From Tretioscincus oriximinensis (Eukaryota; Chordata; Lepidosauria; Squamata; Gymnophthalmidae), in contig JAJVDF010000236.1 in assembly GCA_022410635.1 (NCBI GenBank), positions 1-64,000 of the forward strand: 64,000 bases of DNA. The letters run 5' to 3'. Positions 56,001-64,000 of this stretch are shown here, in pieces; the stretch's first letter is position 1; every line of letters begins with the position of its first letter. Under the pieces are notes generated by a model. That model searched no databases. It had not been told where the DNA came from and was given only the letters and a program-made list of their open reading frames with translations. A program made the translations under genes and the position numbers.

Positions 56001-58592
56001 AGATGGGGAGCCAGGGGGGCTTTTGGTGGGGCAGCTCAGGGCATGGCTGGAGACCTTGGCGCTGAATTTCTGGTCCTTTCTTGGTAAGCAGCAGAACCTT
56101 GATTTTCTCTCCTTCTTATTGGTCTCTAAGGTCCTACGAGGTCCCCTTGCTAGACTACGAGACTAAGTAGCCGAACTAACATGGCTTTGAGGATTCTTTC
56201 TCTTAGACCCTTTGGTCGTTGCTTCCTGTTCCATTGCCGCATCTATCCTCTGTCTCCTTCCGTCAGGGCTTGGTAGTTGCCCTAGATTAAGCAGGAGCTG
56301 CAGGAAGCTTCCATGGCTGAGGTTACGTGACCACCTGCCTTCTGTTGCCTCGGCCTGCGCGGTTAAAGTTCTCTCCCCGCCCTCCTAGGGATCCCGGGAC
56401 GAGGCGCGGTTTGAGCACATGCGCAGGGGCGCAGCGGTCAAGGGATGAAACCCCCTGGCTAGCGGGATCCTGCAGCTTGTGCCCCTCATTTGCAAACTTC
56501 TCCATGGTTGGGACAAAGGGTTCGCCCACGTGCCACCCACCAGGGCCAGCCTCCCTCGAAGGCAAGGCGGGCCCACCTAGGAGGCTCCTCCCCCTGGGGA
56601 AGCCCCGCCCTGTCCAAGCGTCGCCCTCCCAACACCCAGCTCAAGGCGAGGCCACTATGCATTAGGGTTGCTGGGTAAAATCCTTGCCCCATGACGGCTG
56701 TGCTGCCAGGAATCGGCACGTGTGATATAATGCCAAGATATCACAGGAGAAAAGTCAGGAAAGGAGCCCCACTGGCCAGGCGGCAAAGCAAGTGATCGCA
56801 GCCCTGCTGAATGGGGCCTGAGCCCATCTAGTCTTGCCTTCTGTCTCACCAATTGCTGGAACAGAAGGAGGCAAAATCTTCAACTGTTCTCGATGCCCTG
56901 CAAGAGGCATCTCAGGAATCCTACCTGTGGCTCCATCTCGGAGGCAGGATCAAGACATCCAATTTAGTAGCTGTTTATACCCTTGGCATTCATGAACTTG
57001 TCTAATCCCCTCTTAAAGCTATCCAGGCTGCTAGCTACCACCCCCTCTTCTGGAAGTCTGTTCCAAATGACCCTCTGGGTGAAAAAATAATTTCCCTTGT
57101 CTGTCCTCATTCTTCTGCCCATCAGCTTCAAGGAGGGCCCCCTGGTCCTAGTGTTTTGCGCTAGAATTTTTCTTTATTAACCTTATCCATCCCGTGCACG
57201 ATTTTATACACTTCAATCAGATCACCTCGCAATCGCCATCTTTTGAGGCTGAAGAGGCCCAGACATTGCAAGCAGATTTCATAAGCGTGGTGCTCCAGCC
57301 CCCCAGTCATTATTGTTGCCCTTTTCTGCACCTTCTCTAGTTCCACAATATCCTTTGTGAGAGGGTGATCAGAATTGTACACAGGATTCCAAGTTGGGCC
57401 TCAGCACAGATTTATAAAGAGGCAAAATGACACTTTCGGACTTGTTTTCAATTCCTTTCATAATTATCCCTAACATTGAATGTGCTTTTTTCGCTGCTGC
57501 TGCACACTTTGATTCCTTCATTGAACTGTCCCCCAAAACCCCAAGATCCCTTTCCTGTTCCATCACAGAACGTTCTTGGTCCCCATCAGTTGGGAGGAGT
57601 AACGGGTTCTTTGCCCCAGTGTGCAGGACTTTGCACCTTCTGAAGTTTGAAATGCATTTTCCACTTTGTTGCCCACTCGCCCGATTTCAATAGATCCCTC
57701 TGGAGCTCCTTGGAATCACTTTCAGTATTCACAACCCTGAACCGTTTAGTGTCATCAGCGAACTTGGCTGCTTTGCTATTTGCTTCAGCATCCAGATTGT
57801 TTATGAATATATTGAACAGCAAAGGTCCCAGTACAGACCCCTAGGGGACTCCACTTCTCAGCTCCTTCTACCCTGAGAACTGTCCATTTATTATGACTCT
57901 CTTTTAGCCAGTTTCCAATCCAGGACAAAGTCTGTCCTGTTATAACATGAGTGTGGAGCTTTTTTAGGAGCCTTTGATGAGGGACTTTATCAAAAGCCTT
58001 CTGAAAATCTAGTTAGACAATATAAACTGGATCCCCTTTATCTACATGTTTGTTAACACTCTCAAAGAATTCACCCAAGTTGGTAATGTGTTTAGTAATT
58101 TTGTCCTTGATTATTTTACCTGGAACTGATGTTAAACTGACAGGTCTATAATTTCTGGGATCACCCCAGGATCAGTTTTTGGTGTAACATTAGCTACTCT
58201 CCAATCTACTGGAACAGTGCCTGCTCATAAGGAAAGATTAAATATTTTGGCTAGAAATTCTGCAGTTTCACATTTGAGTTAAGAATTCTGGGATGAATGC
58301 CATCTGGCTTGGGGATCTATTAATGTCCAGCTTATTAAGACCGGCAAGGACTGCCTCCCTTGTTCCCTCTGACAAGTTTAATTCTTCTGCTGCTCTTCCT
58401 GAAAATACTAGTTCTGTTGCACTCCTAGTCCACTTCAGTGAAAACTGAAGAAAACTGCCTGCGCCCTGGCAGCACCTACTTAATCACAAGCTTTTCTCTC
58501 CCACTGCAGGTGCCAGGCATCGGAGGCTGCCCTCTGTGGCCCTCCTGGGCATCCTGGGCATGGTGAACATGGCCACCCACCCACTGCTCTAA
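40534..58592 (+). CDS. SUSD2: Sushi domain-containing protein 2 (SUSD2), 810 aa, 14 coding exons
   Basis: Exons: 40534-40609, 42708-42912, 43782-43933, 46028-46195, 47195-47366, 48851-49052, 49262-49347, 49441-49709, 50084-50236, 50747-50905, 51550-51801, 51906-52178, 53760-53942, 58510-58592. All borders are GT-AG and all phases close (human SUSD2 is 822 aa). Domain order: signal peptide (residues 1-25, [14 protein letters not shown]); somatomedin B-type Cys cluster (about 30-61); AMOP region (about 270-430, with [11 protein letters not shown] and CYYC-like Cys pairs); VWFD starting at FGDPHF (GDPH at 448-451, the sequence known to be needed for SUSD2 cleavage); one sushi domain (about 726-780). 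About ten N-glycosylation sites are visible. It is a cell-surface glycoprotein known in mammals as the W5C5 stromal marker and as a galectin-1 partner. After the sushi domain only 27 residues remain (a weak hydrophobic run, [11 protein letters not shown]); mammals have a full transmembrane helix and tail. ATTAAA lies at 58704-58709. Confidence 0.95.
41129..42707 (+). other. SUSD2 intron 1, right part
   Basis: GC-moderate intron sequence with no repeat I recognise and no convincing exon. Long open frames are not supported by splice signals or family similarity. Confidence 0.5.
44700..45640 (-). mobile_element. CR1 LINE in SUSD2 intron 3, split by a hAT element
   Basis: Reverse-complement CR1 RT-region sequence. 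Recognisable blocks are 'gcagaagccatgctgagtttc' near 45225 and 'ggatccttttttgaaggttggtg' near 45360. It is interrupted at 44947-45137. The left part of this intron (43934-44700) is unassigned. Confidence 0.8.
44947..45137. mobile_element. Short non-autonomous hAT-like DNA transposon
   Basis: A 191-base insert starts CAGTGATTCTCAACC, typical of hAT (Charlie-like) ends, and finishes GAGAAGCACAG, an imperfect inverse. It is flanked by ATCTAGAT (44939-44946) and GTCTAGAT (45138-45145), an 8-base target duplication with one mismatch, as expected for hAT. Confidence 0.7.
46490..47158 (+). mobile_element. CR1 LINE 3' end in SUSD2 intron 4
   Basis: It runs from the [16 protein letters not shown] equivalent to the GATGTTCTTATAA tail. 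It belongs to the subfamily with 'cccgattcagcagggctc' near the tail and ends about 35 bases before SUSD2 exon 5. Confidence 0.9.
47367..48850 (+). other. SUSD2 intron 5
   Basis: Intron with a G13-type run near 47746-47759 and GC-rich sequence giving spurious open frames on both strands. I see no known repeat. Confidence 0.5.
52290..53690 (-). mobile_element. Nested CR1 pair in SUSD2 intron 12
   Basis: An older CR1 of the second subfamily (52290-52569 and 53490-53690, reverse complement) is split by a younger CR1 of the first subfamily (about 52570-53489). The interrupted phrase can be followed across the break ('cccttcaggtatt' then 'ctatttgtaggcagc'), with TATT repeated on both sides as a short target duplication. 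The younger copy has an open minus-strand frame of 232 codons. Confidence 0.88.
53943..56338 (+). other. SUSD2 intron 13, left part
   Basis: Mostly unassigned. Near 55380-55480 an imperfect inverted repeat (GCATTTTTATATTCCCTGATGC... with its inverse) looks like a small hairpin element. 56090-56190 carries a copy end of the TAGCCGTGTTAGTC fold-back family. No exon is supported. Confidence 0.45.
56339..56804 (-). repeat. 466-bp segment, copy B of the near-identical inverted pair
   Basis: The reverse complement of 5174-5640 with about three base differences. Its right end joins CR1 sequence exactly inside a CR1 tail ('gccctgctgaatggggcc'), whereas copy A has unrelated DNA there, so the boundary is sharp. 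It lies in SUSD2 intron 13. Confidence 0.85.
56805..58430 (-). mobile_element. CR1 LINE in SUSD2 intron 13
   Basis: A reverse-complement CR1 from within its tail region to the RT domain. The minus-strand frames include [24 protein letters not shown] and [11 protein letters not shown], with several frameshifts. It is one of the longer copies and ends about 80 bases before SUSD2 exon 14. Confidence 0.9.
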
Positions 58593-59300
58593 TGTGGACA
58601 GGAACAAGGGCGCATCTCCTGCTTTTTCAGAAGATTCATGATTTAAGCTGATTTCATTCTGTGAAACGATACTGTAGCGGAAGCTGCATAGCGAATATTT
58701 TTAATTAAATGAACGTATGATTCCTGCCTCAAGCAACATCTCGCTGAGTGTCCAGCCCTAGGCAGATGTCACCTTTCTCTAGTTTCACCAATCTGGAATT
58801 GTTACCCAAACGTGCGTCCATGTTCATCCCGCCTCCCTGATGAGCCCCCTCTGGAGCAGGCAGGCCTCATCCCAGCAGCCTGCTTCACCCAAGTCCAGCA
58901 GCTGATTCAGGGCACCTCAAACCCTGAGACCTTTGGGAATAGGGCGGGGTTTAAATATAAATAATAAAGATGAAGGCAAAACTTTTCCCTGCGACTGGCC
59001 TTTGGGGGGCTCGCATCTCCACCTCCACTGACACACAATATCAAGTATGGAAGTCCACATGCCAACAGACCAGGCAACAGTGGCTCCAAGGGCACCACCA
59101 GGATTTGGGACCCACAAAAGACCCAAGGTCAAGACCACAGAAAAGTACCTCCCTTGCCTTAGACAAAAGCCATCAACCCAGCCAGTCCCTGGTCTCTTCT
59201 GCTTTAGGTCTCCTTCAAGGAAGAACCCCCATCCCACAAGGTCCCATTGCACACTTCGAAAGTTAAGCCCATGGGCACAATGCCAGGCCAAATTCCTGTC
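58593..59300 (+). other. SUSD2 3' flank
   Basis: From the SUSD2 stop. ATTAAA at 58704-58709 and AATAAA near 58963-58968 are candidate polyadenylation signals; the first would give a 3' UTR of about 130 bases. The rest is unassigned. Confidence 0.5.
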
Positions 59301-59329
59301 AACTCAGTCCGTATTCAGTGCCTCTATGG

Positions 59330-59610
59330 AAGCCCATGGAAGAGCCTTGGTGCCATCTAGATTAGAAGGGGGTTTAAGGGCACAAATAGCTACCAGTATG
59401 GATCTTTTGATGCCGAGCTGGAGCAACAGGTAAAATTCCCGAAATACCATTTGCAGGGTGTCGAGAACAGGTGAGGGTTTCGCCTTCATAATCTTCTTCG
59501 GCCTGCCCAGGGGCAACTTGGAGGGCCACTGGATGAGTCAGGCGGCTGGACTAGAAGGGCTCCAGCCTGATTCATCCAGGCTCCTCTTAGGTCCTTCTGC
59601 TGGGTGACTC
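59330..59610 (+). mobile_element. Diverged CR1 3' end between SUSD2 and SMARCD3
   Basis: Recognised by GAGCTGGAGCAACAGG, AAATACCATTTGCAGGGTGT and the closing GGCTCCTCTTAGGTCCTT. It is an old copy. Confidence 0.75.
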
Positions 59611-59804
59611 TTCTGGAGCTGTTCCTGGCGGGCCCTGCCTCATTCCACCCACGACCCTCCTTGGCGGCGGGTGCCACACCCAAGCACCACTTCGCCTGAG
59701 CTGCCACTGTCCCCCAGATGCCGCCTCCTCCCACTGGCATTCAGGGCAATGCCTGGCCGAAAGCCCCTTGGGCCCAGCAGCAACCAGGGAAGGCGAGGGG
59801 TACA

Positions 59805-61651
59805 AACGGGCAAAGTCTTTATTATTCAAAAGTTTCTGTATGAATCACTCTGAACGGAACAACATCAACATGTGGCTCCCCAGCAGGGGCTTCCCATCCC
59901 TCCCCCCCCCCAATCACGCACCATCCACAAAAAAGCGGCAGCAACCGAGACCCCAGATTGGAAAGCATGGCAGTTCCTCCCCCCTTGGCAAATGGGCAGC
60001 CCCATCTGCTGCCCCCAGACAGGCAGCACCTGGAGGGGAGGCTCTACCCGCCCCTTCTGCTTCCCCGCTTCCCGTGCTCAACACCAGCCCACCACCCTTG
60101 CATAGCCAGGCAGGGACCAGCAGTTCCCTGGGTGGGGGAGGCTGCCTGGGCCCCCACTGCACAGAGGCTGCCTTGTCCCAGAGTCATTGCCAGGCACCTG
60201 CGACTGGCATGAGCTGAAACACAGGTGCCTTTCTGGGCAGGCAGAAGTGGGCACCCAGGGCACAAAATCAGGCTTGCACATTGAATCCCCCTTCTGTCCT
60301 GTAGGACTGGACTAAGCCAGGAAGGAGCACTTCTGCCCGGCCCCATCCAGCTCTCCAGGCCAGAGGGACAAGGAGGCTCCTGATCCCAGCAGCCACCAAC
60401 CGGCCCTTTGGCAGCCATGGTTGGACAGGGACCGGCTGGGCCAGCATATACCTGGCCACTGCTCTGAAGCCCCTGCTGCCCCCCCCCCCCTTTGCCTTGG
60501 TAGCTCCCCTTGGGAGGAACAGAGCCTGTCACGTGGCTGCTGCCCTCCCGGGACACAGGGCTGCTGTTGCCCTGGGGGCTTTAGCTGCAGGAGCAGATCT
60601 TGGGCAAAAAAGGCCAGAGGGGGCTTCTGGGCATCCCCTCCCCTGGCAGGCCCCAGCACCATCCAGCTCCAGGGCGCTCTGGGCAAAGCAGCCGCCAGCA
60701 GGCAGGCAGGGAGGGCAGCTGTCCAACATGAGCTACAGCCTTGCCTTCTGAAGTTCATGGTCAGCCATGGGGGCCCCGCCCCAGGGAGGCCCCTGGGCAC
60801 AGGCAGAGGCAGGCACCCAAGACAGAAACTGGCAGTGCCGAAGCAGCAGCAGCAGAGATTGGCAAACAAGCCCACGAGGGGCTCCGAAATGGCTGCTGGC
60901 AGCGCAAGGGACAAGTCCAGCTCCCAAGCAAGTAGTGGTCAGGGCAGGGTGAGGGGCTGGTGGGGGCTGGCCTTCCCCTGACCCTTGGTGTGCACGCCTT
61001 CTGCTTTTGGCCAGAGAGGGTGGGACTCCCAGGTCCAGCCAAGCAAGGGGCAGCAGGCAGGCCTGGGGGCCACTGGCGTAGGGGGTGTGCCTGGGAGGGG
61101 ATATGCTTGGCCAGAGGCATACAGGCAAAGGAGGGGTTGGGTTTCCTATGCCCATTGAGGGCTGCCTGGAAACTGCTGGGGGTTTGCCAAGCCCAGCTGG
61201 GTGTTCCTGTGGCCCCGCAAGTGTGCTGAGGGGTCCTGGGAAGAAGCAGCCCAGTCTACATCCTCCCAGTCACAGACTGGGTCCCAGGTCTGCTGCTCTT
61301 AGGCCCTGTGGGAGAGCCAAGGGCCCCCAGGGAAGCCTGCTCCTGTCACAGCTACTCCGCCCAGCTCAGGATCTCCTGGAGCCCAACGTGGCCGTCCCCT
61401 GGGCAAGGGGGCACAGGCACAGCCTCAAGGGCCGGCAGAGCAACAGAGGGCACCCTGTGTGTGCATGTTGATGAACTCTGCCTCCAGGAACAAGTGACTC
61501 CAGCCTCCCCTCTCCTGGGAGAAAGCCTCCCCCCCTTCCAGGGTGGGAAGCGCCTGGGCTGCAAGGAGGCCTCTGAATAGCCCAGGGTGTGAAGCAGGGG
61601 AGGGGGGCACACGGAGGCAGGAGGTGGGGGGTCGGCCGCTCCAAGGGCTGA
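59805..61651 (-). other. SMARCD3: Probable SMARCD3 3' untranslated region
   Basis: About 1.85 kb without repeats between the SMARCD3 stop and a minus-strand AATAAA (59819-59824). The GC-rich, repeat-free character fits a conserved 3' UTR. Open frames here are not supported as genes. Confidence 0.5.
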
Positions 61652-63912
61652 CTATGTGTTGCGCACTCCCAGCGACTGCTCTAGTTCTTGCCTCCGCTGC
61701 TGGATCTGGAAGAGCAACAGGATTGGGGGTGGAGGTGGGTGGGCAGAGCCCTTGTGCCACCAACATCCCTGCGGAGGACCAAGGCGCCTCTCCCCAGCTG
61801 CCCCTTCGCCAAGCACCCACCTTGCAATAGAAGTAGCGGCTGACGGCCTCCTGAGACCAGGGCTGGTGGTAGAACTCTGCCCGCCGCTCCTCCTCCGGGT
61901 TGCCCACCACGTCTGTCATCACCTGCCACGAGAAGGGGAGGAGGAAAGGGAGTTGGGCTTCAGGCGCAGCTTTTAGCAACCTGAATCGCCACAGCGGCTT
62001 CCATAGCACAACAGGCACCTCGCGAAGTCAGTGGGGCTGGGAGAGCTTTGCAGAACTGTCTTTCGTGCAGAATTGGAGCAGGCCTGGCACTCTCACCGTG
62101 ACCCCAACAACTTGCCCAGTCAAAGTGGAGAAGGACCTGCTTGGGACCAGGTAGCCTCCTCATGCGTGCCAGCCGCGGCATCCCAGCAAGATGCCCCCTT
62201 TCCTCACAGCACGTGCCAGGGGGCACCCGCGATGGCTCCGTCCCTTCCCAACTGCCTCGTGGTGCAGGTTCAGCAGCGCTCCGAGGTGGGGGGTGGAAAG
62301 CAGCGCTGCTCAGCAGACAATGTGGCCCCTTCACCCTTGGGTGGCTCCGGAGCACCTCCACCCAGCCGCGGCTCTGAGCTCCTGCCTCCCACCAGGGCGG
62401 AGCCTCTGGAGCCCACATGCCTGGAGCTCTCCCGATGCCCCATGGCACCAGCACGCTTCCCAACCGCTGGCAGGTAGGGGGCCTCACATGGCGGGCGCCA
62501 GGCCAGGTGGGCCCCATGCGCCTTTCGCCGCCTCTCAAGGCCCCCCAGGGCAGCCGCTCACTTTCAGGTCTCTGCTCTGTGAGCGAAGGAGGTCTTGGAT
62601 GTATCCTTTGGGGTCTCTGGAGAAGCTGAGCATGAAATCCCGCTGGACCTTCAACTGGTTGATGGACTCGATTGTCTCATGAATCTGCCCAAAAGAGAAA
62701 GGGGGGAGGATTCTCTTGAGGGCAGAAACGCTTCCACGGATCCCTCAGCCCAAAGCCTCCTTGCCCTGGGGAAAGGCCCCGGGCCCCTCGGAGACGCCCT
62801 GCAGGTGGCAAAGGCTCCTGCCAAAGCATTTTGTCTCGGCCACATGGACCCCTGCTGGCGTCACAGTTGGGCCACTGACTGCCAGTTTCCTGGTTCTCTA
62901 CTTCCTGGCATAATATTTGTTTCCCGTTCTTGGGTGCCCAGCAGAACCAGCAGCAGCCCACATGTGAAAAAAGTGAAAACGGAGCTGTAGAGCTCCCGGC
63001 AGGGCCTGTTGGGATGTGTAGTCTGAACAGTGGGCAGCCTCTTCTGCTGAGCCTGCGCTGGGTCCCGCCCTGTGGACTACAGCTCCCAGTCTGCACCACA
63101 GCCAGCCCTACAAGTCCTGCCCAGTTTGGCCCACAGGGAAGAAGTTTCTGCTCACAGGAAGGGGGCTGGGGGCCAATCTATAAATTTACATATTCCCCAA
63201 CAAAGCCAGATCCCCATTCCCTGAGCGGGTGGGAGCCTGTGGAACCTCCACCCACCCACCCACCCACCCTTTGCACCCCCCAATTACTTCCGGACACACC
63301 TTCCAGCAGCCCTGAGCAGCAGAGCAGCTCAAAGAAGAACCAGCAACACGGGGCGGTTGCTTCCCTGCAGGGTCCACCGGGCGACGCTTCTCCCCAAAGA
63401 CCCTCCAGGGTGACTCCTCCCCTCCCTGCCCACCCCCAGGCCACCCAACTGCCCCACCGACGCACCTTGTTGTCCAGGGCAGAGATCTCCTGCTGGTTTG
63501 CTGTGGAGAGCAGGAAGCTGCTCATCTGGCCCTTCAGGGGGTCTTCCACCTCCACGTCAATGTCATAGCAGGCCGTCTTCTTCTGGTCATTGGGGTCCAC
63601 ACTGAGGGGGTGGGCAGAGGGCACCTGCTCAGAGCCAGGGGCACTGGGCAGCGGGCGCTGGGCAGTCCTAGCCCCTGGGGGCCTCATGGAGGCAGGCAAG
63701 GGGCAGGGGACACCCAGGGGCTCAGCCCTTGTACCCGGGGGGCTCACTGCCTTTCCCAGTCACAGGGGCTGCTGGAGCAGAGGAATGGGGAGGCAGCAGG
63801 GGGCCACAGCGTACCTGATGATGTGGTTGATGACAATGGGGTCCGGAGGCAAGAGCAGGTTAGTCAGTCGCTGGGGGATTTCAGAGAACTTTAGTCGTGG
63901 ACAGTCAAAGAT
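61652..63912 (-). CDS. SMARCD3: SMARCD3 (BAF60C), last five coding exons; 5' part beyond the window
   Basis: Minus-strand exons in gene order are 63912-63815, 63601-63466, 62684-62562, 61922-61821 and 61705-61652. All have GT-AG borders and consistent phases, and encode the final 170 residues. The first exon here carries the end of the SWIB region ([20 protein letters not shown]). The rest is the conserved C-terminal part with a predicted coiled coil: [80 protein letters not shown], and the end [33 protein letters not shown] and [17 protein letters not shown] fit SMARCD3 better than SMARCD1 or SMARCD2. The protein is an accessory subunit of the SWI/SNF (BAF) chromatin-remodelling complex, known for heart and muscle development. 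It converges on SUSD2. Confidence 0.95.
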
Positions 63913-64000
63913 CTGAGGGGAGAGAGGGGTGGGGGGCAGGGTCATCAGCCCCTTCCAGTGGGAGAAGCCCAGGGCAGTGCCCACAGGAGGTGCTGCCACG

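Noticed and set aside
56323..56719. Protein-like frames shared by the two 466-bp copies
   Set aside because: They agree because the DNA is nearly identical. There is no domain, no upstream context, and frames are open on both strands.
59768..61471. Small genes between SUSD2 and SMARCD3
   Set aside because: Open frames occur on both strands with Pro/Gly/Ala-rich composition; the stretch is better explained as the SMARCD3 3' untranslated region.

Overview
The window is vertebrate nuclear DNA, most likely from a squamate reptile (lizard or snake). The genes are split by GT-AG introns. Intergenic and intronic space is packed with CR1-family LINE fragments carrying the squamate-type 3' tail (tandem TTCTTATG). 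There is also an L1 fragment, hAT remnants and an endogenous retrovirus (ERV). I cannot resolve the species. The assembly has scattered single Ns and one 35-N gap (41094-41128).

Four protein-coding genes can be read exon by exon with matching splice phases. (1) 7737-13523 (+): a compact 437-residue flavin-containing monooxygenase, five coding exons, unlike mammalian FMO1-5. (2) 25583-34163 (+): CIB3, six coding exons, 187 aa, with a CpG-island promoter. (3) 40534-58592 (+): SUSD2, 14 coding exons, 810 aa, with signal peptide, somatomedin B, AMOP, VWFD with an FGDPHF cleavage motif, and sushi domain, but an unusually short C-terminal tail. (4) the 3' end of SMARCD3 on the minus strand (last five coding exons, 61652-63912; the 5' part lies beyond the right edge). 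SUSD2 and SMARCD3 converge. The genes have unrelated jobs (flavin oxidation, hair-cell calcium-binding partner, cell-surface adhesion/complement-like protein, SWI/SNF subunit) and do not form a functional unit. Their human orthologues sit on different chromosomes.

Layout: 1-0.93 kb L1; 0.93-1.16 kb chimeric CR1 piece; 1.2-2.1 kb AT-rich DNA with a TTTACGTAAA-type minisatellite; 2.16-2.55 kb hAT remnant; 2.55-3.22 kb ERV-related LTR; 3.2-5.0 kb CR1; 5.17-6.65 kb CpG-rich block starting with a 466-bp segment that recurs inverted, almost unchanged, at 56.3-56.8 kb; 7.7-13.5 kb FMO; 13.6-15.1 kb CR1; 15.39-21.43 kb minus-strand ERV with paired LTRs, a tRNA-Trp-like primer site, gag and env remnants and no visible pol; 23-24.25 kb LINEs; 24.8-26.2 kb CIB3 CpG island; 26.2-34.6 kb CIB3; 34.7-38.1 kb CR1s with fold-back palindromes and a 398-bp tandem duplication; 38.2-38.6 kb a GC-rich repeat also found twice in CIB3 intron 2; 39.7-41.1 kb SUSD2 promoter island; 40.5-58.6 kb SUSD2; 59.8-64 kb SMARCD3.

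The most interesting items outside the genes are the unusual ERV, the near-identical inverted 466-bp pair about 51 kb apart, the fold-back structures in a CR1, and an apparently unnamed GC-rich repeat family around CIB3.
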